The notes beneath the pieces were generated by a model, which had not been told where the DNA came from, did no database searches, and worked only from the letters and a program-made list of their open reading frames with translations. This document shows, piece after piece, positions 32,233 through 42,463 of a stretch of DNA of 64,000 bases (positions are counted from its first letter, which is position 1; each line of letters opens with the position of its first letter). The stretch lies in NCBI GenBank assembly GCA_037178625.1, contig CM074140.1, positions 2,480,001-2,544,000 of the forward strand. Direction: 5' to 3'. The DNA is from Skeletonema tropicum. Its lineage: Eukaryota; Bacillariophyta; Thalassiosirophyceae; Thalassiosirales; Thalassiosiraceae. Position numbers and translations under genes: made by a program.

Positions 32233-35200
32233 ATGAGCATGAGCTCTAACCAACGCCCAGCCTACGACGCTGCATCTTCAACTTCAACCAGTGAGGATGA
32301 CTCTCAAGCAGCTCAGGAGGTGCTTGCCAACAGCAAGAGTCGTAGCCGCCCATCAGCAAAGACGAAGGCGAAGGCGGTCGACTGTAATGACACCCGAAGC
32401 GTCCGAAGCCTAGGAAAACACGATGACGCTAACAAAACATGCCATGTTCAGCATAGCAGCAGCATGCTATCCCTCGTTCTCGTCAGTTGCATCTTGCTGG
32501 GCACTGCAATGAGTTGGCAAGGCGTCGAAGTCATGAATATGGCATCTTGCATAGATGCAATCATCACTGATATCTTTAGCACGGTTTCTTTCCCCTGTGT
32601 ATCTGCTACTGCTACCGAAATAGCGCCATCAACTGAGGACGATGATGGCAATGACCCTCACTGTCTAAAGACAATGCCCGACGGATCATGTGATGCTTGG
32701 TCAGACAGAGTTCATTTTTTCAACCATCGGGGTGAAGCAGAAATCAAGTACATTACGTGTGAAGTCGAATATGATGAAGATAACGAGCACGCTAAGAGAG
32801 TTGCAGTCGAACGATCCCAGTATCAAAAAATCACATTTGAAGAGAATCTAGTTCTGGAAGACAAATGTCTCTGGTTGGATCTTATAATGCAGCAGTGCTC
32901 ATCCTTTCGACCTCAATATCATGAGCCATTTGTTCATTTATCTGCAGCATATACGGACGTGAAGCGTGTCGTATTTGTTGGAGGAGGTGACTCCATGTTA
33001 TTGCATGAAGTGCTCAAGTATCCGTCGTTGGAGATGGTACTAGGATTGGAATTGGATCAGGTTGTGACACGTAATTCATTTGAACATTTCAAGACACAGC
33101 CACATTTTGATGATGAGAGGGTCCAGTGGTGGTTTGGTGATGGTGCCAAGAGCTTGACATTGTTGCCACGAGAGTACTTTGGGACGTTCGATTTAGTGTT
33201 GCTAGATTTGTCCGAGACTGTCATGAGTATGACTGTGACGGAAGGGCTGGATGTGTTTGGAGCAATGAAGTTGTTATTGAGTCCAACAGGGATCATGGTG
33301 AAGAATGATTTTGGATACTTTGACAGGCTGAGTAGAGTGTTTGACACTTGCATTCAATTGGATATTCAGAATGTGTTCTACATTTGTGATTATGAGTTGG
33401 TGCTCTGTGGGACGGATCAGGTGGACTTCTTGAATCCCAAGTTTGATCATTTGAAGGGAGTGGAGGGATCGATGTATAGTGTGGATACCTTGGTGTACAA
33501 GCCGCAGGATGAGGGCAGGGATGATCATTGGGGACCATTGACGGATTATAGCAAGTATTGGGGCGAGCCGCGGGATTGCCTTCCCGTCGGGACAACGAAG
33601 GAGGTGGATGATGAATCAATCGCGTATGCAGGCGTGTTGATGATCGTGGAGGCAGAGAATGTGTCCAATATGAAGGCCATCGAAGAATTGGAGGGTCCAC
33701 TGGAGCGATTGGGGTACAATATAATCACATCATCGTCTCAACCCAGTGCGACTAGTGGCGGTACGAAACACGTGATTGTCATGAAGGAGGGCTATCTTCT
33801 CATCGAAAGCTGGCCGGATGCCAACTACTGCAAAATTGACATTCATCTCTGGGGAAGATTTGAGAAGCAAGATAGCATTCGTTCTAATGTCCTTGATATG
33901 CTTGGGAGCAAGCAGGGAGATTGGCAATCGTACCGCATCGTGACTGGAGGAGTTAGGGGATGCCATACTCGTGCGGATGACTTGAAATCGACAGGGCCTG
34001 ACTTATCAAAGATCGGAGTATGTGATGAGGAGAGGGAGGGTAGCAGCAAATCAGTCGTGTTGGATGCTTCAAGTGATGATGAGGCAGTGTTGGGACCTAT
34101 CATTGAGGCGGGTCTGGACGAGATTATACCCACAATTGTTGGTGCGACCGATGAAAAGAATGTTGTTGTCATTTGCGGACCCAAAGGAAGCCCATGTCGT
34201 GCCAAGGCGAACCTACAACAGAAAAGATTTTCCACCTTCACCACACTCTACACATGTTCCGAGGAAGATAAGATGGAGAGTCATGTTGCATTGCAAAAGT
34301 GGCGTGAGCAAATGACTGCGGACGATGATTACTTTCCAGATGAGTTTGTACTTTGTGGCAAGAAAGCAGGCGCTGCTCTCAGAGAGATCACAAGTATGTC
34401 GATATATCCTGAAGTCGTGGTGGTTGATGCTCTTGCGCCTTCGGAACACGTTGCTAGTATCCATAAGCTCTTTGTGAAGGCATGGATGAAGCAAATTGAT
34501 GAGCCCTTTGTCTTCTTTGTTCCTATTCTCGATGGGTCTGATGAGCAGCGTACCTCCTTCCTCGAGTCTTTGAACAACGAACCAGAAACAGAGCCCGAGT
34601 TTTACTCTGAAATATATGCAGGCAATGGGGAAAAGACCATGTCCTTTGGACTTATTCACGCTGGAACTTCGGCCTCCCTCCTCCGCTTGAAAGAATCTGT
34701 AAGTAAGTTGGATGAAAATGAGCACGTCAAGTTTTCCGAGTTGCGCAAGGTGACCATTCGTGGAGCGGCGAGGGATCAGCCTGACTTCAAGCCAGTTACG
34801 TTCAAGCAGGAAGACTATGACCTTCAACCAGGCCTGGAACAATTCTATGGTCAACGTGCGATTGGCTTCCAGACTGTATTTCAGCTAGCAGTGAAAGACG
34901 CCGAAGAGGATATGTCAGCATTGCGCATCTCCGCTGCAGCTAGCGCTGCTACCAAGAGCACGGTCAAAGGTATTGTCAAGGAATTATTCATTCGTGAAAT
35001 GGGTGAGGGTGCACTGTACGCGGCTTTGATGTCAAATGCACAAGTAGTCGTGACGTGGGATGGAGCAGGGAGTATCAACGTGAATATCTTTACGTACGAT
35101 GAAACAGTGAACCACACGAGACTTTTCGCCTCAAAATTCAAAGCTGCGCTACCAGATACAAGTAATATCGATCTAGTGCTCAAGGACGAGTTCCCTCGAG

Positions 35201-35406
35201 GATACGGGAGAGTGATTAATAAGTCTAACAGAGTCAACCGTGGCGAAAGCCCGAGCTGCTACGATCGCTACAAACGTTGCAAGGATCTTGCGAAAGAAGG
35301 ACGTTGTGAGGACGATGCGAAAGATTTTATGAGAGTGAAGTGTAAGTTCTCTTGCGGTCTATGCGAGAAGAAGGACGATTCACGTGCTGGTGATAATGAG
35401 CTCTAA
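32233..35406 (+). CDS. Aminopropyltransferase / AdoMetDC-like / ShK fusion protein 2 (ER type II)
   Basis: 1057 residues, one exon. Residues 1-77 are a Ser/Lys-rich cytosolic tail and 78-95 a membrane anchor. About 140-425 is a spermidine-synthase-like fold: substrate hairpin SQYQKITFEENLV, GGGDS (250-254), ELD (273-275) and DLSE (325-328) where classical enzymes have DSSDP or DSTDP. About 463-550 resembles the small bacterial-type AdoMet decarboxylase, but EGYLLIESWPD (519-529) replaces the usual ESH.xxHTWPE, so the pyruvoyl-forming Ser and nearby His are absent. A later region (TWDGAGSINVNIFTYDE) may be a second related fold. Near the C-terminus is a ShK six-Cys domain, then DNEL, an ER-retrieval-like tail. 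Diatom fusions of these two domains have been proposed to make long-chain polyamines for silica. This enzyme's activity is unproven. Confidence 0.85.
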   Translation: MSMSSNQRPAYDAASSTSTSEDDSQAAQEVLANSKSRSRPSAKTKAKAVDCNDTRSVRSLGKHDDANKTCHVQHSSSMLSLVLVSCILLGTAMSWQGVEVMNMASCIDAIITDIFSTVSFPCVSATATEIAPSTEDDDGNDPHCLKTMPDGSCDAWSDRVHFFNHRGEAEIKYITCEVEYDEDNEHAKRVAVERSQYQKITFEENLVLEDKCLWLDLIMQQCSSFRPQYHEPFVHLSAAYTDVKRVVFVGGGDSMLLHEVLKYPSLEMVLGLELDQVVTRNSFEHFKTQPHFDDERVQWWFGDGAKSLTLLPREYFGTFDLVLLDLSETVMSMTVTEGLDVFGAMKLLLSPTGIMVKNDFGYFDRLSRVFDTCIQLDIQNVFYICDYELVLCGTDQVDFLNPKFDHLKGVEGSMYSVDTLVYKPQDEGRDDHWGPLTDYSKYWGEPRDCLPVGTTKEVDDESIAYAGVLMIVEAENVSNMKAIEELEGPLERLGYNIITSSSQPSATSGGTKHVIVMKEGYLLIESWPDANYCKIDIHLWGRFEKQDSIRSNVLDMLGSKQGDWQSYRIVTGGVRGCHTRADDLKSTGPDLSKIGVCDEEREGSSKSVVLDASSDDEAVLGPIIEAGLDEIIPTIVGATDEKNVVVICGPKGSPCRAKANLQQKRFSTFTTLYTCSEEDKMESHVALQKWREQMTADDDYFPDEFVLCGKKAGAALREITSMSIYPEVVVVDALAPSEHVASIHKLFVKAWMKQIDEPFVFFVPILDGSDEQRTSFLESLNNEPETEPEFYSEIYAGNGEKTMSFGLIHAGTSASLLRLKESVSKLDENEHVKFSELRKVTIRGAARDQPDFKPVTFKQEDYDLQPGLEQFYGQRAIGFQTVFQLAVKDAEEDMSALRISAAASAATKSTVKGIVKELFIREMGEGALYAALMSNAQVVVTWDGAGSINVNIFTYDETVNHTRLFASKFKAALPDTSNIDLVLKDEFPRGYGRVINKSNRVNRGESPSCYDRYKRCKDLAKEGRCEDDAKDFMRVKCKFSCGLCEKKDDSRAGDNEL

Positions 35407-36274
35407 ATAGAAGGGATGAAATGTTGATCGATTGCGTTGGTGTAGAGGAATTTCGCCTCACAAGTTAAAATACGCTTGGGTGATGGTCAAATGGAGAGGA
35501 TTCCTCAGCTAACTGCTAACCTACTGTGTTATCCCCATCTGTGTAATCCCCATCAACTCATTGCTGCTTCTGCTGCTGCCGGCTGTGAAGTGCGAATGCA
35601 AAAGTCAAAGCCAAGCAACATCTTCGAAATCGAATCCTTTTGTGACGGAAGTACTTTCAAAAGAAGTAGATTTCCCAATCGTGACCTGAGAATGAAGGGT
35701 AGCCTGCTTCTTTACTTCCTACAAGCCGTACTCTTGCTCCACCTGAGAATACCTACCGTGCATACCAACTAACCTTAGAACCCAGTGTGTCAGACTGATG
35801 TACAAAGCAAGCGCAGCTGAAAAAGTGCCATACGGTCCCTGAGAGGAAAACCCACAGCATTTATGGTCTCTCCTGACTTGGGTGAATAGGAAACCTTGGG
35901 GGTTTTCCTCTCAGGGTCAATACACTTCTTCAATAACAGCGTACAAAGTTTCAAGAGGATGGAGCGAAACTTGGTATTTATTTATTTATCTAGAGTCGCT
36001 TCATCCGGAAAGAGTGAAACCGGTGCGACACCACTGAATTTTATTCACTGTAGGAATTGTTTGTTGATCAGCGATGCGATGCGAACCCAGTTGATGGCCA
36101 AGCAAAAGCGAAGTGCAAGCTCCTGCTAAACTGCAAAGCGCAAAGCTCAAGTAGCAGCACATCATCTCGAACACAACTCTCTCCAGATAAGACAAAGATT
36201 TGATGGTCGGCTTCTTTTCATAGCCACAGAAGATTGATACATTGATTAGAGCCGCATCAAAATATTGCATAGCG
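35407..36274. other. Intergenic region with a 17-bp perfect inverted repeat
   Basis: ccctgagaggaaaaccc (35837-35853) is exactly complementary to 35900-35916, with 46 bases between, so RNA from either strand would fold into a hairpin. Whether this is a small transposon end, a terminator or chance is unclear. A frame at 35476-35772 is not supported as a gene. Confidence 0.6.
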
Positions 36275-37803
36275 ATGAAGATGGCAAAACATCACTTCTT
36301 CATGGCATCATGGTGCTGCCTCGTCATCCTTTGTCTCCTAGCCACAGCATCATCATCCTCTTCCATCACCAACAAAGATAACGCTACCACCGACGACGAC
36401 GATACAATCCCAACCTTTCACACCGAAAACGAACAACAAAAAGCATCCGACTACGCCAACTACTTCTCCGCCTACGCCGATCTCCACCACCAAAAGATCA
36501 TGCTGACCGATCACCACCGCATGACCGCCTACCACAATGCCATCAAGAACAACCCTCACGTATTCAAAGATAAGGTAGTTATGGATGTAGGCAGCGGCAG
36601 TGGAATATTGGCCGTGTGGGCTGCCCAAGCCGGGGCGAGGAGAGTGTATGCTGTGGAGTATACGGATATGGCCAAGCATGCTAGGGAGGTTGTTAGGGCG
36701 AATGGGCTGGAGGATGTGGTTACGGTGATTCAGGGGGCTGTGGAGGATGTTACTATTCCTGTCGAGGATTGGGAGAAGTACGATTTGCAGACGGAAGAAG
36801 AAGGTGACGATGGTGATGATGCTGTGGAAGTGTGTCGCGAGGAAGCAATGAATGACGATAATAATGATGCATCAACAACATCATGCAAGCAACAATCAAG
36901 TAAAGTGGTCGATGTCATCATATCCGAGTGGATGGGCTACTTCCTCCTCCGTGAATCCATGCTCGACTCCGTCATCCGAGCACGAGACATGTTCCTCAAA
37001 CCCAAATCGGGAATTCTCCTACCCTCTCATGCCACCATGCTCATTGCACCAATCATGAATGATGATCATCATAGCATGATTCTACAGGAATATAGCGAGG
37101 GGATGGATGATTGGAAAAAATATTTGTCAAATTTGAAGAAGAAGTATGGAGTGGATATGAGCGTTTTGTCAGAAGAGTATGATAAGGAACAGAGAGATTA
37201 TCATTTGAAGAGTAGCCATTATGTGCAGCTTGAAGATGATACGGTATTGGCTCCACCTGCCATTGTGAAGACGTTGGATTTGGCTGTGTGTACACTGGAA
37301 GATGCCAAGGGTGTCGGCGAGACGGAGTTTACATTTGATATTATTGCATCATCCGATGATGATGAAATTATTAATGGATTTGCAGGATGGTTCACTGTAG
37401 ACTTTCGATCGAGGACTGATGAGGTAGGAACCAAGTTTGGTGCAAAGATGACGCATCCGGTTCATTTTACGAGTTCGCCAGAGATTGGAGGTAAGTTTGC
37501 CTTTCTTTCTGTGATGAATATAATAATGTGTGCTTCATCTTCTTCTCGCTTCTGACTTTGTATACATTCAATGAACACCATGATTTTCAAGAGACGCACT
37601 GGGGTCAGCAGGCATTTTATTTCCCATCAGCTATTCCCATCCAACGCAATAGCAAGGTGAAGATTGATGGTACAATGGAGATGCTTCGTTCCAAAGCAAG
37701 TGCTAGGCTTTACAACGTTAAGTTTCAATACACTATTGCAGCAGCTATCGATGGTTCAAATCATTTGATGGATCCAGTTGAGAGTGTTTACCAAATTCCA
37801 TAG
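36275..37803 (+). CDS. PRMT-type arginine methyltransferase with signal peptide (2 exons)
   Basis: Exons 36275-37490 and 37592-37803 (intron 101 nt, gtaagt...ag) give 475 residues. The N-terminus MKMAKHHFFMASWCCLVILCLLATA is a typical signal peptide or anchor, unusual for this family. The core has YFSAYADLHHQKIMLTDHHR, AdoMet motif I VMDVGSGSGILAVWAAQAG (102-120), acidic E128, double-E loop SEWMGYFLLRES (E218, E227) and the THW loop (T407-W409), which is created exactly at the splice junction. All type I PRMT catalytic features are therefore present. An acidic insert (about 171-208) sits before the double-E loop. It should methylate arginine, or possibly another amine, on secretory-pathway proteins. 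It lies between fusion genes 2 and 3. The start follows the first ATG of the frame. Confidence 0.88.
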
Positions 37804-37981
37804 TGAGCAAAATTGTGAACGCAATAGGCATGCTAGCTGTCCCATGACACTTATGCGGGAATTTATAGTATGAATGCAACCCTAAAACTAGAAGGTAACT
37901 TCTAACTTGTGTATGTAGTTCTACTCAAATAAACAAATACAAAGTTAATCTAATTGTATGTAGTTCTACTCATCAACCTTT

Positions 37982-38521
37982 TTAGTCCTGCTGATTTGAG
38001 TTGTCGTTATCGCCATCACGCTCTTCCTCTTGTTGTTGTTGCTGATGTCTTGGTAGTTGTCCCTGTAGAGTCCTGTTCTCGGGTAAAAGACCTCGCCGAA
38101 TCCACATATTCTCGAATGCCGTCACATGTAACTCTGTTGCCAACCGAGTTCTTCTTGGTGGCGTACCATCTCCACCATCATCATTATTGTGTCGCCGTTC
38201 TCCTCCAATGCCTTGAAAACCAGTGAGCTGACGCCAGTCCTCTTGTTGTTCTCCGTCGTTGGGATTTGCAGACGGATCTATCCCCAATAGCGTCAGCATT
38301 CGCTTGTCGTTATCTGAGTAGATTTGGAACAAGTCAGGCCTGTTAGAGGCAGTTGTTTCGCCTTGGCCGTGATAGTGTGACCGAGGATTCACTTGTTCAT
38401 TTCTTCCGCCGTCTTCAGTCTTCGTGGCTACAATGAAGTCTTCCGAACTAGATGTAGATGTTGCCTCTTCATCAGCAACCTCCTCCTCATCCGTGACGGC
38501 GTCATTTTTTGTTAAGGCCAT
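37982..38521 (-). CDS. Uncharacterised acidic low-complexity protein
   Basis: 179 residues, one exon, convergent with the PRMT gene (178 bases apart). The first half is acidic and Ser-rich; a denser segment (RTRLATELHVTAFENMWIRR) is followed by a Gln/Glu/Asp-rich tail ending NSNQQD. No signal peptide, membrane segment or catalytic motif is seen. It could be a nuclear or cytosolic regulatory protein. Composition alone makes it a moderate-confidence gene. Confidence 0.5.
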   Translation of the reverse strand: MALTKNDAVTDEEEVADEEATSTSSSEDFIVATKTEDGGRNEQVNPRSHYHGQGETTASNRPDLFQIYSDNDKRMLTLLGIDPSANPNDGEQQEDWRQLTGFQGIGGERRHNNDDGGDGTPPRRTRLATELHVTAFENMWIRRGLLPENRTLQGQLPRHQQQQQEEERDGDNDNSNQQD

Positions 38522-39691
38522 TTCCTTTTCATTCGCTACTTCTCTGTCGTTCTTTCCTCCCTCGTTGTCCTTGTCGTCGTTGCTTGCCTTGACTGAAAGA
38601 GGTTGTTGTAGTTGATTTGAAGTCTATGCCTCCATCCCGCCCTATGATGTGTTAAGTGCAAATTCATGTTCCTTGTGCTTGATGAGTGATGAGGTCGGAG
38701 AAACGTACTTACGTCAAGAAGTGTTGTGCGCGACAGACCACTTCAAGTTGTAGCAGTCGTGAGTTGTGAAGGACGTCACGCTAACGCACAAAAAAATATA
38801 GTGTCGCTTCACTTCAGCCAGCTCAGGTTGTTCAGGGTATTGCAGCGTCGGAAGGAACTTCTGAATCAATAAATGTAATAACTTAAAGAAAATTACAGAA
38901 ACGATAACCCGCGCACTCCATATTATAATGAGAGCATTGGTTGAACAAAACAACCACAAGTAAGAAACATTCTTGTCGTCTCTTCTGGTCGGCCAAATAC
39001 AATCAAATCAAAGCTTTATTCATCTGCTTCTGGAACATTGCAGATGAGTTCAAACCAATGGAAAGATAGGCTTGATTCCAGCATCAATAAAGACTAATTT
39101 GTCACGTATATTTATGTAGGGGTAGGCCTTGACGAAGACAAGTGTTTGCTTGTGCTTGTTGCATGAGCAAGAAGAATGCCTTCTCTGCATCCAAGTGTGC
39201 AAGAGCAAGTGTAGCGCCCGCAAGAGAAACCCTTGGTTGTGGCTTCCGGTCCTTTGTAACGCTCGTACTTGCGAAGGCCGAATATGGCACACGTATACTA
39301 AAATGAAGAGAAGAAATTGACCTGAGACTCTAACATCCAATGAAAATCAGAGCCAAAGCGTAAGACAAAAGCGGGTGGTGGCAGTTCTTGTGCCCACCTG
39401 CCATTCTCAAGGAAACTCCAGAGCATAAGTGAGTCAAAAGAACTAAATGCTATCTCCTAAGCCTATGCCTGTGCATGCATTTGTTGGCAAGAGAGGGTAT
39501 ATAAGTAAAGAAGAAGAAAATAATCATCGTCAAAAGCTTGTGCTGCGAGCTGCGAGAGATAAAAGAGGGGAAGAGATAATTAAGATCCAATGTAATGAAA
39601 TCTCAGCAGTTTGTAAATGATTGAAAATATTTTAAGAGTCAACCTGTATGGGCTTTCAAAACTCAGCAAAACCTAAGCTACCATACCTATC
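38522..39691. other. Intergenic region, nothing recognised
   Basis: Only short open frames. It probably holds the promoter of the acidic protein at its left and the 3' end of the next minus-strand gene at its right. Confidence 0.5.
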
Positions 39692-41230
39692 TCAACCTTG
39701 TTTTGAAGCCAAGTCAACAAATTTCTGATATTCAGTTTCAGTCGTTGTCAGAGGACGCTCTTTCTTAATCCTGCCATACTCGCGATACAACTCCCTCATC
39801 ACTTGGGAAGCATGTAAGCGGACAATAACACTGACGTCTACCTTCACACGAATGAGCTTTATTCTTCCACTAAACTGGATGTACTTTTCCACTTTCTCAA
39901 CAATCTTCACGACCCTACGAACCCCGTCTTCAGCTTCTTCATCAGTTTCATATTCTGATATCTCTTCTTCTTCATCTACTTCTTCTGTCTCCGAAACATT
40001 GCTCTCAAGCACATCAAAACTAACTGTCACCCCGGAATGTGACATAGTCTTAGTACCGGCGTTGTAACGACTACTTAAAGGGAATTCAGCAATGAGAATG
40101 CCTATGTTCAGTTTTTGTCTTTGATGTCCACAATAATCGATGTCTACGCGCTTTGGAGACTTAATTGGATCTGAATCCTTGGGGTGCCAATACATACGGA
40201 GCATTTGACCGTTGTAAGCATCATACTCTGAATGACCTTCATCATAGTCAATTTGATAGTCGTCATCGTATGGTGTTTTGCCTAATTTGCCAGTATCCCA
40301 ACTAAAGATAGCCGTATCTGTGTTAGTAGGTTCATATCCACCACCTCCTGTCTCTGAAGGTTGAAAGCCCAGCAATATCTTCTCCCGCTTTGTATATTCC
40401 ACAATGTTAGCGTCTTCCTCAAAGCAATCAGCATCGAACGTTTCAGAATCATACCCATCGAACTTGCCCTCTCCGTACCTCTGCTTTCCATGAACCAGGG
40501 GGGTGACAGTAATGTCCAACGTCTTGACTTTTGCAGACGCAACAGACTCTGCAAATTTCTTGAAAGATTTGCTAACTCGTCTCAAGCAGAACAGTGTCAA
40601 TGGATCGTCCTGTACTTCAAACATCAATCGATGCTTCATGACTATTTCCATCGCTGCCATAGTTAGGTCTTCCTCTTCACCCTCCTCTGTTTTACGTGAA
40701 CGTTTCGCAGCCCTGCCGGCCGCTTCCTGTTCCTCCAATTCTGCACGTTGTGCAGCATCTGATGCGTCCAGCTCCGCTTGTTCGACCTTGACTAAATGCC
40801 CCCCAAAACCCCGGTGTTGGCGAAAGAGAGTAATATTCGGTCGTAGATAGCCATTAATTTGATACTCCGAAGCACTCTGGGGCCAGGCCTTCTCCTCTGC
40901 AACGAGACCATTCATGAAGTGCACGAATGGATCAAGACGATGGGACAGGTGTGCAATCGTCGATTTGGTATTGACATCAAACCTCAGCGTAATACAAGGG
41001 TGATCCCTATTGCAACCATTACATCCACTTGTACGCTCAAAAGGACTGTCATAAAATCCTCCGTACTCATCATGTTGGATCCTTCCTTCAATGAGCCACT
41101 TGACACAACAACTATTGAAGATGTGCCGTGGTGTCCAAATTTCACGTCCTCGTTGAAGCAGTTGATAGAATTCTCGACGCATCTTCTCTCGCTGGTCATC
41201 TGCCCAGCCGAATACGTCTGCCATTGTCAC
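39692..41230 (-). CDS. Uncharacterised 512-residue protein, possible F-box-like segment
   Basis: One exon, 512 residues, soluble. The N-terminal third has a Cys pair set (CNGCNRDHPC) and basic/acidic patches with a likely nuclear signal (KRSRK). LTLFCLRRVSKSFKKFAE (about 216-233) resembles the second half of an F-box, but the first half is weak. The remainder holds an acidic block (ETEEVDEEEEISEYETDEEAE, roughly 415-435) and ends without a known domain. The function is not recognised; a diatom-specific family is likely. The second in-frame Met (codon 3) is an equally good start. Confidence 0.65.
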   Translation of the reverse strand: MTMADVFGWADDQREKMRREFYQLLQRGREIWTPRHIFNSCCVKWLIEGRIQHDEYGGFYDSPFERTSGCNGCNRDHPCITLRFDVNTKSTIAHLSHRLDPFVHFMNGLVAEEKAWPQSASEYQINGYLRPNITLFRQHRGFGGHLVKVEQAELDASDAAQRAELEEQEAAGRAAKRSRKTEEGEEEDLTMAAMEIVMKHRLMFEVQDDPLTLFCLRRVSKSFKKFAESVASAKVKTLDITVTPLVHGKQRYGEGKFDGYDSETFDADCFEEDANIVEYTKREKILLGFQPSETGGGGYEPTNTDTAIFSWDTGKLGKTPYDDDYQIDYDEGHSEYDAYNGQMLRMYWHPKDSDPIKSPKRVDIDYCGHQRQKLNIGILIAEFPLSSRYNAGTKTMSHSGVTVSFDVLESNVSETEEVDEEEEISEYETDEEAEDGVRRVVKIVEKVEKYIQFSGRIKLIRVKVDVSVIVRLHASQVMRELYREYGRIKKERPLTTTETEYQKFVDLASKQG

Positions 41231-41991
41231 TTCTTTGGTGTCTTTCTTTGCAGTGGCGTTCCTTTAGCTCTAGGGGACAAAACGGCTGTCATGATGTTGA
41301 GTTCGGAACCTTGAACGAAAGAGTTGAAGTTCGCAGGATAGGAGTATTTAGAGTGACTTCAAACGTGTCGACAAAAAACAAATTTTGGACGGGCGGCAAA
41401 TCACCCGCGGGTGAATAAGAACCCGCTTAGTGACCATGTCACAACACGTGTTGTGATTTGTGATTGTAGTGACAAGGCGGGCGGCTTATTTTGGGTTACT
41501 ACTTACATATCATCTTTTATCATGCCATCATCGCTTCAAAAGGGCAGAATACTATGGTCGTCGTTGTCCTCCTCGTCCTCCTCCTCCTGTCTTGAGAGCA
41601 CAGCTGGTTGTGCTGCTGCGGTCAGGTTGGCATCTTCTCCTGCCCTATCAACAACTTGACGCCGGCATACACCAATCGTTCTATCATTCCTACTGATGCA
41701 ACAATATGTCCTTCTTTGCAGACTATGACTTTTCTTTTCTTGACACCTACCGAGATAGGAGCAATGATGGAGATGAAAGTGACAATGAACGTTCTCAGGC
41801 CTCCGGAAATCATCCATCGGAACCCCTACGGAGAAAAGTAGGGTAGGAATATATTCTCCATCCAAAATGGTAGGAGGACCTGCCCTGTTTCACAGTCCGA
41901 ATCGGCCACTTAGGCTTATCAATGACCACGTAGGCAGGCTAAATAGTTATAACAGTTTGTATTCAAAGATTTCTGACGGGTTATCAGCTCA
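41231..41991. other. Intergenic region 5' of the tRNA
   Basis: No firm gene. A 46-codon acidic frame (41706-41846, MSFFADYDFSFLDTYRD...) looks protein-like but has no support. It could be a relic of a transposase N-terminus. Confidence 0.35.
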
Positions 41992-42063
41992 GTCCGTGTG
42001 GTCTAGTGGTATGATTCCTGCTTTGGGTGCAGGAGGTCCCGGGTTCAAACCCCGGCACGGACC
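41992..42063 (+). tRNA. tRNA-Pro(UGG): tRNA-Pro (UGG anticodon)
   Basis: 72 bases fold into a full cloverleaf. The acceptor stem GTCCGTG pairs with CACGGAC (discriminator C). The anticodon stem CCTGC/GCAGG closes the loop TTTGGGT with anticodon TGG. The T arm is CCGGG/CCCGG around TTCAAAC. There is no intron and no encoded CCA. T-rich runs just downstream (ttttgccttttgccctttt) suit RNA polymerase III termination. Internal A and B boxes are intact. Confidence 0.97.
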
Positions 42064-42463
42064 GACTGTTTTGCCTTTTGCCCTTTTGATGCCCCCACGG
42101 GAACCCATATTCTGGCAACACCGTTCCTCTCCAATAAAAATCTTTCAATAGTACTGAATTCAGCCACGGGAACCATTCAGCCTACTTACTTGGTCACCCC
42201 CCCCCCCAACTTTCGAGTTATCATGAGAGAAACCTTCTAAGTGTTCTATTCAGATTTATTGTTTACGTGTGGAGAAAACAAGCAAGCTACAACAGTGACG
42301 AGGATCTGCCTGATGGGGTAGCGGTATGCAAAATAGAAGAGTTCTTCGGTCTTCTGTTGATGAAAAAACATCTATCATGGCATTCAAAAATGATTTCTTA
42401 CTCTTACATGACGTACAAGCAGATTTGCAACCCCTCTCCCCCCTGGCAATAATCTCTGTCTCA

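Noticed and set aside
35476..35772. 98-codon ORF after fusion gene 2
   Set aside because: No domain or homology to other genes here, and it is probably in the 3' untranslated region.
41690..42430. Possible piggyBac transposase remnants (acidic frame at 41706; KIEEFFGLLLMKK near 42330)
   Set aside because: Each match is a few residues long, in separate frames with the tRNA between, and no ends were found.
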